DNA of 64,000 bases. It comes from Vigna angularis (lineage: Eukaryota > Streptophyta > Magnoliopsida > Fabales > Fabaceae). A model generated the notes under the pieces. It did not search any database. It was not told the DNA's origin and was given only the letters and a program-made list of their open reading frames with translations. The stretch's first letter is position 1; each line of letters begins with the position of its first letter. Both the position numbers and the translations under genes were made by a program. Positions 11,985 through 26,058 of the stretch are shown piece by piece. The stretch covers positions 39,525,029-39,589,028 of the forward strand of contig NC_068972.1 in NCBI RefSeq assembly GCF_016808095.1, read 5' to 3'.

Positions 11985-13823
11985 CAATTTCCAAAGAACA
12001 TTACAATCTATTGTCAAATACATGTCATTGTTCTTTATTACAAGTAAAATAAAAGATAAAAGAAAAGGAATCACAGGATATATTTGTACAAGGATTATAA
12101 CCCAAAACCTATAACATGATTAAAAGTAATGAATGATATTCAATAAATCTTTCTCAAGTCTTTCTAGTGTGAAATATTCCTAGAAAACTCTATTCAAAAG
12201 GTTGCAAAATTATTTTTAAAACTATAAAATAAGTATGTAATCTAGAAAATGAAATTTTTGTAGTGTAAATATAATCCGCTCTTCACAATGTTCTACAATT
12301 CTTTTTAGAAAACTATAAAATAAAAAACACATGTGTTTGAGGTAAGTAAATCAATCAATTTTAATTAGGGATAATAACGAAAGAGGAACACATGAGTTTT
12401 ATTACTCAACACATATTCTCATACAAAAAATTTCATCCGTATTTCCATGGAGTATAGAATAATCTTGCTACACGCTTTTTTAATATTTGAATATAAATTA
12501 TATAACTTTTGTAAAAAATAAAAATCATGATAAAAGAAAACATAATATCAAAAGAACATATTCTTGTTTCTTTAATATCAAATATTTATAATTGTATATA
12601 TTTGAAATTAGAGTACCAAATTAAATATCAACCAAAAAATTTATTAATTTTGCAAATGTTAATGAAACAAAGTTAATAAAGTTAAAAAGTATTTTTAAAA
12701 AGTTATAAAAAGAAAATAAATATTCAAATTTTAAAAATATTGTAAATGTCTCTTTATTTTCTTTCTCTAAATTCTAATAAAATGTCTGTTTTATACACAA
12801 ATAAAAATTATAATATGCCACCGAAAAGAAATTGTACAAAGAACAAATATTAAACTAATAATAATTGAAATTTAATATTAATATTTTATCTTTTGAACTT
12901 CAATTTTTGTTGGAGGTTGATAAACAAGATTCATCACATTGAAATTAAATATTACAGAATATTAAATGAAATGCCTTTATATAATTATGATGATAAAATT
13001 ATATTTATGATAATGAGTTATAGTAAATGAAAATAATTATATAGAAATATCAAAACAATATTTTACATGATAAAAATAAACATCAAGTAAAAATATTAAA
13101 AAAAGTAAACATAATCAAATGTGTGTCTTAGAAATAATTTAATAATGAAATTATACAAACAAAAACAAATATAAAATCAATTTAATAATGAAATTATACA
13201 AACAAAAACAAATATAAAATCAAGGGTAAAAGACCTTGAAAAAAAAAACTTTTCATATATAAACGAGTCTAAACGCAGAGAGATAATAAAAATTGTTCTA
13301 AAAATACAAAAAAATTTCAAAGGAAACAAAAAAAAACCTAATAAACGAAAGATTTATAATATTAAACATGTGTAATTGAGATTCAAATATTCTCATAATA
13401 TTTAATATAAATCAACCTTCAAAATTTTACTGATCTCAATTTAAATTTAATCCAAATCAAAATAAGTTCATCTAACAACAGTGGTTTTATATGTTCATAA
13501 CCCTTAAAATAGATATAATATAGTGAGACTTAAGAATTCTTATCCACTCACAATCATAAACATTTACACACGAAACACAACTTATCTCATCATGAAGGAC
13601 AATGCAAAAGAATCCAGGATGTAAATCTCTAATTGAAGAGATATCTCTGCAATAAAGTTTCTCTAACGATTACACAAATGTCTAATAAAAAAATCTAAAG
13701 TTGATCTTTTAAGACTAAACTCATTTTATTCATAACTTTCTCTTTCTAACAATTCTATTTTAATTTTAGAAACATTTTTATTTTTGTGTTTTTTAATTTA
13801 TTAAATAATTAAATAAAACTAAA
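11985..13823. other. AT-rich intergenic DNA
   Basis: No gene recognised. A CACTA-like right terminus ('atttttgtagtg', ending at 12265) was seen without a partner. The only other structure is the 43-bp duplication at 13138..13223. Confidence 0.6.
13138..13223. repeat. Perfect 2 x 43-bp tandem duplication
   Basis: The 43-base unit starting 'tttaataatgaaattataca' at 13138 is repeated without a mismatch from 13181 to 13223. Identity implies a recent slippage or duplication event. Confidence 0.95.
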
Positions 13824-14075
13824 TTAAGTATCGTATTTTAGGAAATAACAGGATGTTACAGCAGGTTTGATATGTTTTTGACAATGACTAATAAACGATA
13901 TTGATGAAAGGTTGATTAATGAGTAATGAGTCATATTATAGCATTCTAATTTAAGATTGGTAGCAAAGTCAGCAACCACTCTCACCAACTCCATGTGGAA
14001 GCAAGTTTTGGAGTCACGCCTTCCTTTTATGTTAACATTCAAATTCAATGGAATTGCCACTGCATCTTTCACTGT
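13824..14075 (-). pseudogene. Exon-like open segment, unassigned
   Basis: Read on the minus strand, an 82-codon frame has normal amino-acid composition, unlike the low-complexity frames around it. A splice-acceptor-like 'gatatacag' lies just upstream. The first 45 residues, up to 'NLKLECYNM', look most protein-like; after that it becomes Ser/Ile-rich. I do not recognise the family, and no neighbouring exon was identified. It may be a captured or decayed exon, or chance. Confidence 0.2.
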
Positions 14076-15781
14076 ATATCAAAATAGTGCTTAGACTTTT
14101 TCTAGTTCAATTGATGTATTATTATTTATTTTCATTTAAATTTAATTAATTAAAGTAAATTAATGATGGTTGAGAAAACAAACACTTTATTATATATAGC
14201 CTTTGAAAAAGGTTAATACAAACATGTGAAAATTTTACTATCTGTATATGTTGTTGGGATAACTACGTAAGGATCTTATATGCATGTAAACATGTATATT
14301 AATATATATTACTGGTAATACTAAACTTGAATTTGAAAAACAATAAATTTTATGGCATGACTTGATTCGTTTACAAAATCTTGATAGTGACTGGAAATTT
14401 TAGGGTAGAAATTCATGGCAGATGACTCGGTATATATATTGCATTGTCTCCCAGTATTGGAGAGCCAAAAATTCTTGCAATTAAGCTGTAACGATTATAA
14501 GTTAACACTGAGTAGTATACTTTAAGATTCTCTTCTCTTACCAAAGACTTTCGACCTTTCGTGTAATGTGTATATATGTTATGATTATTCGTTCTAAATC
14601 ATGTTTAGTAGTAGATTACTAGAAATCATTTAACATTAGTTAAATTATCTAATATATTTTTGCTGTAATTGATTTATCAGTTTTTTTCTTCTGTGATTTA
14701 TTTGCCAACAATTTATTGTATAGTGAGAAAGGAATAAACACATGAAACAATGAAGAACTCATTTATAATTTTTGTTACTTTCAACAGGTCGTGAGAGAAT
14801 CTTTCTTGTCTTTTGAAATAGAAAAATTTTATTCAGGAAAAGAAGACTTTTCTAGAATGGCCTGCTAAATATGAATACTTTTCTTATTTGCTGGACAGAT
14901 GATTAATATATGCATGGTAAAGAAAAGGTGGCAATAATAAGATAATAGAATTGACCAAACCAAGAAAAAACCGTGTCGGTGGACTAATGATTGCTTATGT
15001 TTTTACTCTCTTTCTTAATCTGTAAGCATGTATGTATACTTGTTTAAAGAATAAGTTTTCAGATTAATTTATGTACACTTTAAGTTGTAAGGACTTTTTA
15101 ATTGCCAAAATATTTGGTTGCTAATGTTTTCAAAATGAAAAATAGTATACAGATACATCAAGTTTGACTTTTATAAAATACCTTTCACTGAGTAGATTTT
15201 TTGTCTTTTTGAATAAGTTTTAAACACATTTTATTGGACTTGATATTAGTGCTTGATTTTAAATTGAATTCTCCATACCGAAAACCTAAGACTAAACAAC
15301 ATGTACATAGAGTTTAGTATTTGTCATTTAGAATTAGTAATATGCTATTTATTCATATAATAATTATAAGTGAAGAAGATAAAATAAAAAATATTAATTT
15401 TGTTCACTTCAAAATCCAGAGAAGTTTTATTTTCTAACTTTTATAGATTTGAAATGTTTAAATTTATATTTTAATTTGTAAAGAAAGTTTGTTCATTCTA
15501 TCTTCTTCATTTTTTTTCTTTTTAATTGGAAGTGCTTTTAGATTTAATTTATTTCGTAATAATAGGGTTATCATAGATTATGTTGATTCTTGGATGGAAA
15601 TCAATAAAAAAAGGAAATATTTTGAGGATTTTTTTTCTTAATGATTTTTGGAGAAATGTAAAAGAAAAAGAAAATAAGAAATACTGTCAAATATAAAAAA
15701 TATTTATGTGTATTAAAATATTATTTCTCTTCATTTTTGTAGGCAGTATCTAATGAGTATATGACCTAGTATTACAAGTTG
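14076..15781. other. Upstream region of peroxidase copy 1
   Basis: AT-rich non-coding sequence. It contains the block at about 14800..15120 that has a diverged counterpart 12.7 kb downstream (27560..27960). No gene is supported. Confidence 0.5.
14800..15120. repeat. Duplicated distal upstream block, copy 1
   Basis: Shares collinear phrases with 27560..27960: 'gagaatctttctt', 'gcaataa(taa)gataatag', 'ttgac(c/t)aaa', 'gtgtcggt', 'taagcatgt', 'tcag(a/g)ttaatt(t/c)at' and 'aaaatat'. The match is diverged but in the same order and orientation. It lies about 0.9 kb 5' of peroxidase copy 1, so it was probably part of the peroxidase duplication. Confidence 0.6.
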
Positions 15782-17560
<1,779 letters not shown>

Positions 17561-20450
17561 AGAAAGAGAGCATAACACAAAATCTACCAATATTGTAGAA
17601 TGTTGATGTCCAATGTAATTTTTTGTTTTGTATCTGGGTATGAGTGTTGCTAACAAATGGTTAAGAAATTGAAATAGATCAAGTTTTTGCTTTTATATAT
17701 ATATGATTGAGATCTTTTTCAAATAAACTTTTTAACTTCAATTAGGTGTCTAAATAGATTCAAATCAATTAGTAAAACTAAACTCGACTTATTCTCCTTG
17801 CTAGTTAAGTATATATATTTGAATTGGATTGGAACGATTATATGTAATTTACTAACAACTTTTTATACTCTTTTAATCATTTTTCATCACATTTTTATTA
17901 TAATTATTTATTATTTTTAATTATATTAATTGATAATTTGATATGATTTTTTAAAATATTATAATATTATCAATAATATTTTTGAATATTTAATTAATTT
18001 GTTTGTCTAATTATATAGATTAATATTTTAATTTTTAATTTATAATAATTTTTGGAAAAATAGATATTCAGTGTGATCATACTGTTATTAATAAATGGGT
18101 AGAATGAGTGGAAACAAACCACTTTAATGCGACAAATATATAATATAAATTAAGAAAATAAAAATATTTTTAAGTGAGTTAAGTCATGAGAAGTTAAATT
18201 TGATTATAAAATTTTTAAATCACTAAAAATAAATTGAACTAAATTGATTCGTTTAGTTAAACATGTGACTTGTTTTACCAGTCAAAAGAATTTATAAATG
18301 TGAATGTACTTTGGTACATCAACCTATTTACAATACGAACAGTTTAAAGAAATCGCATAAAGATATCCACAATATCCCAACAAAAAGTAATTTTTTTATC
18401 CAAAATAACCCAATAAAAAAACCATCTTGTAAGCCATCAAAATTATAAAATAAATAAATGAAGATACTATCAGATTACTGTTGTTTTGTAGAAATATCTA
18501 CTTCAATCTAAACAACACACTAATAATTCTTTGAAATTTGGGCTAAGACAAATATGGACAGAGATTGGGACATTATCTTTGTCTTATGTTGCTCTGTATT
18601 TGTCCGCTAATCTTTTTATGTTTGCCCATTTTCTACCACGCATATTTTCTTCAAATCCTTCAACTACACAAATCCATGATTGGGTTGATTATGTTGGTTT
18701 ACTTCTCTTCAATCTCCATATTCAGATTCTAATACATTCCTCCACAAACATGTGTATTTTTTTTTCTTGCATGCCTCCATTTCCAGTTTGCAAGTAATGC
18801 CTCGATAAAATTGTGTATATCTTTTATGTATAATCCTCCTAATTCTTTGGAATTACATATTTTTCACCATTTCACGTTATTTTTTTTCTTCTGCTCCTCA
18901 TCTCTATAGAAATTGTCTGAGTTTTTCCAACTTCCTTTATCACTGTTTTTGGGGCTTTATTATGAGAGCGAAAGTAGGATGCATGCTGATGTAATTACCA
19001 ACTCTTGGACGATGCAAAAACAATGGTTGTTTATACATAAAACTAATTAAAATATGCTAATTTTGAGATAATGGTCTGAACTGTAAAACACAAACTGTTT
19101 GTATAACCATGCATGTATTGCACCACAGTGAGATGTTACGTGCTCTATACACTAAAGGTAGCTAGGAACTTCTGGTATGATTGGTAACCAAAGTTTGTCT
19201 GCAAACAGTCTAGATTGGAATATGTTATGTTTAACTGATAAGATATACCCAGTAACAAATATGACCACGTATGCATTGACTGTGAGATATGAACAAGGAA
19301 TATAGAGAAAGCTGCTGAAAAATATAAAACTTTGCGCCACAATATCGATAAGATGCAGAAGATTCTAACAGAATAACAACTTGAGGACAGTAAAAAGCAA
19401 TTGCTCACAGTTAGAAGATACCAACGGCATGGCTTATGGGACAATAATAATGTAAAGAATGGAAGATAGACAACAGAGGATCTGTGCTGTTATCTAGAAA
19501 CAAAACACTCGATGATGGGAGGAAAAATGCAGATTGAAAATGAAACTAAAGAAACAATGGTTTGGGAAAACCTGTAGCTAGCATAGACAACATTATAGTT
19601 GTGGTATACATTTGAACTTGTAGATAGTATTATGAAGGTTAGTAAATATTTAGTATTAGAAAACCTTGATAATACTCTCTACAATTTTGTTTGTATATGG
19701 GTTACGTAAGTGTTCGGTATATATAGAAATGTCATTGTTGCTGATAAAAAAATAAAGTTTCATGAGTCCATATGTGATTTGATCGATACAACTTAAAACA
19801 TGCATTAAATTTCTAACTAAAGCACAGCATAAAAACCTTCATTGTACAAAACTTTACCAGTCTTAATTCTATTTTTGTTCCCGTCTTTAATGACTGATTT
19901 TCTGCAAATTTATCTTCCAGTCTTGTCTACTGGTAGGTTTGTACCATTACACCATTCTGCTAATAGGAATTTCTTTTCTACACATGATTTCTTTGGTTCT
20001 CTTGTATTTCTTTTCATGATAAGCCGATTCTCTATTGTTCATCCTAGTACTAATGTTCACAATTCTGTTTTATCATTAAATGTTTGGAATTTTGGAGGTT
20101 AGATAAAAGTAAGAGGAGTTGTTCGATATTATGAAATGTTTGGTGGCACATGATTCCAACTTTAGAAGGAGATGTAGGAGGGTCTAATGATTAAAATCTG
20201 ACCAAGTCGTTATACAATGTTTGCAATTATATATGGAATTGTGTATGCTTAGGAAATATCTCGTGTAGCTTTATCAAGTTAGGGTGATGCATATAAACTT
20301 AATCCTAAGGAATTGATATTAGTTTCATCACAAAATATTGAAATAATGAGTTTATAGATTTTCTTCGTTCCTCAACTTTCTCATCTATATATTTAATCTA
20401 AGCTCATACTTAGATTATACCAATCTTTCTCCCAAATGTGAGTTCTTTTA
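17561..20450. other. Intergenic DNA downstream of peroxidase copy 1
   Basis: The 3' flank of the gene followed by AT-rich sequence. Open frames at 18531..18797 and 19842..20102 have better composition than background and share a faint 'HPSTN/HSSTN' theme, but no known domain. I leave them unassigned. Confidence 0.5.
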
Positions 20451-20678
20451 CATTATTACAAATTTTTTCTCATAAACAAGACATTTTAGGCGTTGTCTAT
20501 TTGAGCATGATTTATTAATAGACAACGTTTCTAGAAAAAACATTGTCTATTAACAGCAACCCATAAATAGCGTTTATTTGAAAAAGCGTCGCCTATTAAC
20601 AGCCACCAATAGACATTAGTGCAGAAAAGACTTTTAATGTCTGTTATTTTGGGCTTTTTACGTCTGATCCCGACCTGA

Positions 20679-21776
20679 TGATAAGTGTGAAAAAGAGTTG
20701 TTTTTACACTTATAAATGAGCTCAATTTTGTAATTATTCATGTTGTTCCTCATTGAAAAGTTGTAATAGATAGTAGATTGTTATGTAAAATATTGTACAG
20801 GAAATGGTGTATTATTTAGACTCTGTCAACCAATCTTCGCAAAGCGAAAGCCAAAATTCGCACTGCCAGAAAAAGGAAATTTGCATAGCGCAGTACCTGT
20901 GTGCTGAGCGAATAACATCAATTAAAGTGCAACAGTTAAGAAAATTCGCATAGCGCACTAGTACATGTGCGCTGAGCGAATTAATGAAGTTAAGTGGCTT
21001 TAAAACACGTGCAGAAAGACAGAAACATTCTTCTGACAGAAGTTCCGGACAAAAGAAAGAAACGAAAACATCTCAGGAACTTCCGAAGACTACTTCAAGG
21101 CATCAAGACACCATTGTTGCAAGAGATTGCTTCAAATGTGTAGGTTTTAGATGACTAGGAGTAGTTAAATTTCTCTTTCGTTGGGATTGGATGTAATGAA
21201 CTCACTGTGATGTAATTTTCCTGCTCAATATATCGTTGTTCGTTCATATGTTCTTTCTTGAATTTATTATCATTGTATGAAAATATAATGTTATTTGAAT
21301 TTCTTTGATTAATGGAAAGTAACTTCGAACATGAACGTAGATAGAGCACTTAAGTGATTTGGGATCTAGGGATAGACTCAATAACTTGATCATTCTTAAC
21401 ATCGGACTTAATGCAAATTGTATATTAAATTGACTAAGGGATTATCATTTTAATATATTAATTTAGAACTAGGACTAGTATGCCTTGATGTGAATGTTTG
21501 AATGAAGTAATGAAATATTGAACAGAGTTTTATATTCATATGATTCATGAAACCCAATTCCAACGAAGTTTCTTTTAAATATAATTCCTTGCACACCAAC
21601 TGTTTGATAAAAATACCAAAAAGAGTTTTTTTGTGTTGTTTTGTACATTTTGATGTCTAATTGAGTTATAAAAGGAAGAATTGTCATGTGTTGCACAAGT
21701 CCTTTGGGAGAACGATACTTTTACTTATTCACTGTATTACTTGGAACGATTTGGTATACTTGCCAAAAAGTTATCA
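20679..21776. mobile_element. Solo LTR, 1098 bp, target duplication cctga
   Basis: Starts TGATAAG and ends TTATCA, the palindromic tips common in gypsy-type LTRs. It is flanked by a perfect 5-bp duplication, cctga, at 20674..20678 and 21777..21781. No internal retroelement domain is present, so this is a solo LTR left by recombination between two LTRs. An internal repeat pair near 20872 and 20945 shares 'catagcgca' and 'gctgagcgaat'. Orientation is not clear. Confidence 0.85.
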
Positions 21777-22261
21777 CCTGACGTCTTTTTGAGAGACGTT
21801 AATGGGACGTCGGACCCCACAGTCAGACGTCTATATAGATGTTGGACTACATAGGTCAGACGTCAATATAGACGTCGGACTACACAGGTCAAACATCTGC
21901 TGTGGGAGCTTTAGTGGGCAACCTGCGTCATGGAATGCAGCTTCTCTTCAAGCCCTCTTTGTATTTCCTTTTGTTCTTGTAGCTGCTCCATGAATCGTTG
22001 CTCCATTGATCTCATGATTTGGTTGAGTCTTTCCTCCCACTGAAGATCCATCTTCCTCAATGCCTCCTGACTCATGAATTGAGTGTTTTTTGTATAGGGC
22101 CAAAGTAGTCATGAAGACCAAGCACACAAGCAAAAATGCACCAAAACGCAACGAAAACGCATTTTAATCGGTTCAAATGAAAGATAATTCATCAAAGAGT
22201 AATGTAATCGGAGTAAAATTAATTTTAAACGGTGCAAAAGTGAGAAATCGAACCTTAAAAT

Positions 22262-24552
22262 TGTCAGACCCCATTAAAACACACTAAAAACCCCAAGTAG
22301 TGGGATCCATGTGCCAAGAAGTGAGTGAGCGTTTCAGTTAGTGGAAAACAGGTGGCGGCAAGAGAGTGGCCGTTCGGTTTGGGTGACGGCAGTATTTAAT
22401 GCCAATTTTCAAATGTCGTGCCACTTCTCTGCATGCCTTTCTTCTTCTCCAAACTGCTGAAACCATTTTCTCCTCCTTCTCTCAAAAATCTCCACCTTCT
22501 CTCTAAGAAAACCTCACCTTTTCTTCTTCCGATCACCTCTCAGGCACCGTTTGAACACTCCCGGCGACAAGAGCTTTCGTTTAAACCGATCGGTTTATGA
22601 TTCTGAGCCGGTGAGTTTCTTTCTCTCTAGTACGTTTGTTTCGTCTCGCGTGCAACCCTCTATTTCTGGTCGCCTGAGTGGATAGTCTAATTTTGAGTGT
22701 TTCTGGTTTCTGTTTGGTTCAGTACTCCTAAAACGTGACTGACGAACGTTAAGTCTTGGTAGTGGGGAGCTCTATTCTGCCTCGTTGAGCGTTCGGTTAC
22801 GTATAAAGTTAAGGGAAGCTTATATAATTTGATTAAGTTCTTGTTTGAACGTTGGTATGTTTGCATGATACGTTGTTTGATTATTTGACGAGTATGAAAT
22901 ATGCCTCTACTGTTTGTTTGAATGTGTGGATGGATGAATGATATACGTTGTGAACTGAGTTGAGATAGGGTTTGATCTTCAAACTGTAGTATTCTGAGTA
23001 AAGGTGATAGTATGGTCGAGCGTCAATAGCGAGCGTTCGGTTCTTCTTGGGAGTGTATGGTCTTACCTGATTTCTCATACTTTAGGGATAGTGTCTAAGG
23101 GTCTTTCTGTAATACTATATAGGATTAGGTAAACTGTGACTGAGAGTTCGTATTCATCGTTCAGTTTTCCTTTGAGCGTCCGTCTATATTAAGTTCTTCT
23201 TCTACAAGGAATTTTGTTAATGAAGACCGTGTTATAATATTAGATATGTATAAATAAGTGTGGCACAATTGTATATATTTATTCATTCGTTTTATGTAAG
23301 TTTATTAGTGCTCGGTCTTGGACCAAGCGTTCAGTCTCAGTAGCGCTCGTTCCTGATAAGCACTTGGTCTTGGACCAGCGCTCATTCAATAGTATTCAGT
23401 TTCTACAGGGCTCGGTCTTAAACCAAGCGCTGGGTCTTGTTTTCTATAATATATTATTACCGTTTTTAGAATAATAGTCTTCATTCAAACTCAATAGCGT
23501 TCGTTACTCATAGTTTCTCATTAGTATTAATATTGTGTGTCAAACAGTGTTGGTCTTTAAAAGGTGCTTGGCCTAGAGTCTTAGTACTCGGCCTAGGCTT
23601 CGTGACGTCCGTTTTGAACTCTTAGTGGTCTCTTTATTTAAGTGAATAAGTAACGCTCAGTCATGATAGTTTCTAAGAAGTGTTATTCCAGTCGAACTTA
23701 TGAGATGATGAGAGAGTGTGATCGTATTTCAGTCGAATGTGTTAATGATGAATTGTAAGGGAGTTTGAAATGTGATGTGAATGAAATAGTGTGATTATGA
23801 ACGAGTATTCCATGGAGGAATATCTCAGGAAGTGGTTATTGATTTGTAAAGTATGAATGTGGGCAAAGCTTAGCAGGCGTTCATCCTGATATTCCATGAT
23901 TACTCGTTCTCATGTAGAGAGGAGTAAGTCATGTGTGGGAATGGCAGGAGGTCCTAGTCCATAAGGTTAACTTGGACGGAACGGATTAACCTTGGGTGGC
24001 AGCTGTTGAGGGTATCCCAATTACTACATCAACCGGGTGCACGAACGTCGTAGCTACACAAAATTCATACAGTCCGGACAGTTAGAGTCAAGTGGTCGTT
24101 ATTTGCATGCCCTGATGTATGAATGATGAATTGGGTGTTGTTGGTTTAATTATGAACGTTGTACGTTGTTATTGAATAAATTAAATTACATAAGCTTACC
24201 CTGTTTATCATTTTTGTTTGTGTTGTGCGTCCTGTCGTTGTCCTGTTGCAATGATCATCCGTGTGGATGTGAGCAGAAGGAGAAGAGCTGCTGGATGAAG
24301 TATTGGAAGATGCGACGGAAGTGAAGGCCGAACCTTAGGGACGTTCGGTCTGTATTTAGCTTTACCTTTTGTAAGACTGTTCGGTATAAGTTATTTTGTA
24401 CACCGTTCAGTCTAGTGGTTTTTAATTCCCTGTTGTTAAGTAAGGTCGTTCGGCCGTAATTGTATCTCGCTTAGTGTTGAACTGATCTGTAGTATTGTTA
24501 ATATGTGATTACTCTCGTATATGGTTTTACACTGTATTTTTGGGATGTTACA
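22262..24552. mobile_element. Solo LTR, 2291 bp, target duplication aaaat
   Basis: Starts TGTCAGACCCC and ends GGGATGTTACA, flanked by a perfect 5-bp duplication aaaat (22257..22261 and 24553..24557). It has no gag or pol sequence and no internal direct repeats, so it is a solo LTR of a large-LTR retrotransposon, most likely Ty3/gypsy. Repeated 'gttcggtc' and 'gctcggtctt' words are characteristic of it. Composition is far less AT-rich than the surroundings. A second copy in opposite orientation lies at 50480..52922. Confidence 0.85.
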
Positions 24553-24821
24553 AAAATCGTAGCTCGTAGAGAGAAAACGCGAGGAAGATGATGAATAGTG
24601 AGTGTGTGTAACTGCTACCTCGCACGTGGGTTTGATAATAGCAGACCATTAGACGTCAGCTCCCCTGCCTAGCTTACGTTTAAAGCATTTAAAAAATTAT
24701 TTTGGCGCACACTTTAGACGTTCGGGATGGGAGTGGCCGACGTTTAAATGACTATAAATGTTAGAGTGGCGGGATCGGACGTCTAAATGGAGTCAAAAAG
24801 TGACTTTTTAGATTTTGGGCT

Positions 24822-25095
24822 GAGTATTTGGACGTCTGGCTCCCATATCCGAAGTCTAAATACAATAAAAAAATTATTTTTTTTTACTTTTTCGTTTAGT
24901 TTTGGCGTCCATTCGGGAGAACAAACATATATGAGTATTTAGACGTCTAGCCCCCCATAGCCAATGTCTAAATAGAATAAAAAATTATTTTTTTTTTACT
25001 TTTTCGTTTAGTTTTGGCGTCCATTCGGGGGAGACCGACGTATATGAGTATTTAGACGTCTGACACCCCATAGCCAACGTCCAAATAGTTGTTTT
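24822..25095. repeat. Subterminal tandem repeat of the inner CACTA element, 111-113 bp unit
   Basis: Two full units and a partial third start 'gagtattt(g/a)gacgtct' at 24822, 24933 and about 25046. Each full unit includes 'cgtttagttttggcgtccat'. These carry the 'gacgtct' words that are probably transposase-binding sites. Confidence 0.85.
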
Positions 25096-26058
25096 ATTTA
25101 CGGAAATGTCACCGGTCATTTTTTACGTTGGATGTTCGAGAGTCAAACATCTAAAGGGTGACGTTAAAGACCTTTTCTGCACTAGTGAAAATATGCTTAT
25201 TTGAAAAAAGTTGACAAGGTAAAGGTAGACGTTGTTAGGTTAAAGATTAGAAAGGGAAGGAAGGCTCACAAGATAGATGTAAATGTGGTTAGGTTATGAT
25301 TTTCTTTCTAGGTTACGGTCTTGGATGATGGAGTCAATTGTGGACTGGGGGATGGTGAAAGAAACTTGAAACCATGTTGTAGTTGTAAGTGAGAGTGAGC
25401 GAGACTAGGGGAAGGTAGTTACAAGTGAGAGGGAGGAGAAGCAATTGTGAGCGAGAGTGAAGGAAGTCATATGGACAATGAGCGAGATTCAGGGAACAGG
25501 GAGGGCATTTGTCAGAGTGAGGAAAGTCAGAAATTTAACCTCGTTTAGAGCTTGAAGAGGGTTTTAGTCTCGGCATTAGCTACGAGCTATTCTCCGGTCT
25601 CTTTCTTCTTCTTCTACACTCTCTCTTCCATGGTTTGGCCCATGAACAAACGAATCTATTCGGGGAACCTTTGCACATGACAAACCCCACCACAGACCGT
25701 TATGGGTCAATCTCAACAAAGAAGAAAGGAATTTATGGATTTAAGGATTTAGGGGATGAGCATAGAAAATTTTTTGGGAGAATAATAAAGAGAACTTACC
25801 TACTGAACAAAGATCTCTCACATGAGCACGATGTCAAACAAGTGAGTGAACACGAAACAAGTTTTGAAGGTATGAAATTATTAATTAAAAAAATAACATA
25901 AATTATATATAACGTTATTTTGAAAAAAATTGTCTATTGGATACCAATAAACCGTGCTTAATTAAATAAGCACAGTCTATTGGTTCCATGTATTGATAGG
26001 TAGAGCTTATTTAAATAAGTGTTGTCTCGTGTTGTTTATATATAATTTTGTAGTAGTG

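Larger units (their letters stand above)
20614..25187. mobile_element. Inner CACTA-type element carrying two solo LTRs
   Basis: The left end is CATTAGTGCAGAAAAGACTT and the right end on the minus strand is CACTAGTGCAGAAAAGGTCT, a well-matched CACTA terminal inverted repeat. Both ends are rich in 'gacgtc' and 'agacgt' words, as expected of CACTA subterminal repeats. The flanking triplets are aga and aaa (2 of 3). Without the LTR insertions about 1.2 kb remain and no transposase is seen, so it is a non-autonomous derivative. It sits inside the outer CACTA element. Confidence 0.8.
20451..26058. mobile_element. Outer CACTA-type (En/Spm) element, interrupted
   Basis: The right end, read on the minus strand, is CACTACTACAAAATTATA, a canonical CACTA terminus. 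The left end is CATTATTACAAATTTT, the same with two C-to-T changes. Inverted subterminal words built on 'ttgtctatt' and 'aatagacaac' occur at both ends (20492..20605 and 25928..26035). Its own sequence is only about 1 kb; the rest is the inner CACTA element at 20614..25187. The 3-bp flanks (tta, att) do not match, so the call rests on the termini and subterminal repeats. An 88-codon open frame at 25635..25901 is not recognised. Confidence 0.65.

Noticed and set aside
12254..12265. CACTA right terminus ('atttttgtagtg')
   Set aside because: No matching left end or duplication was found at a plausible distance, so a single short motif is not enough.
20451..26058. A coherent gene cluster in the GC-richer 20.6-25.2 kb segment
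   Set aside because: The better composition comes from nested LTRs and CACTA subterminal repeats; no frame has a recognisable domain.
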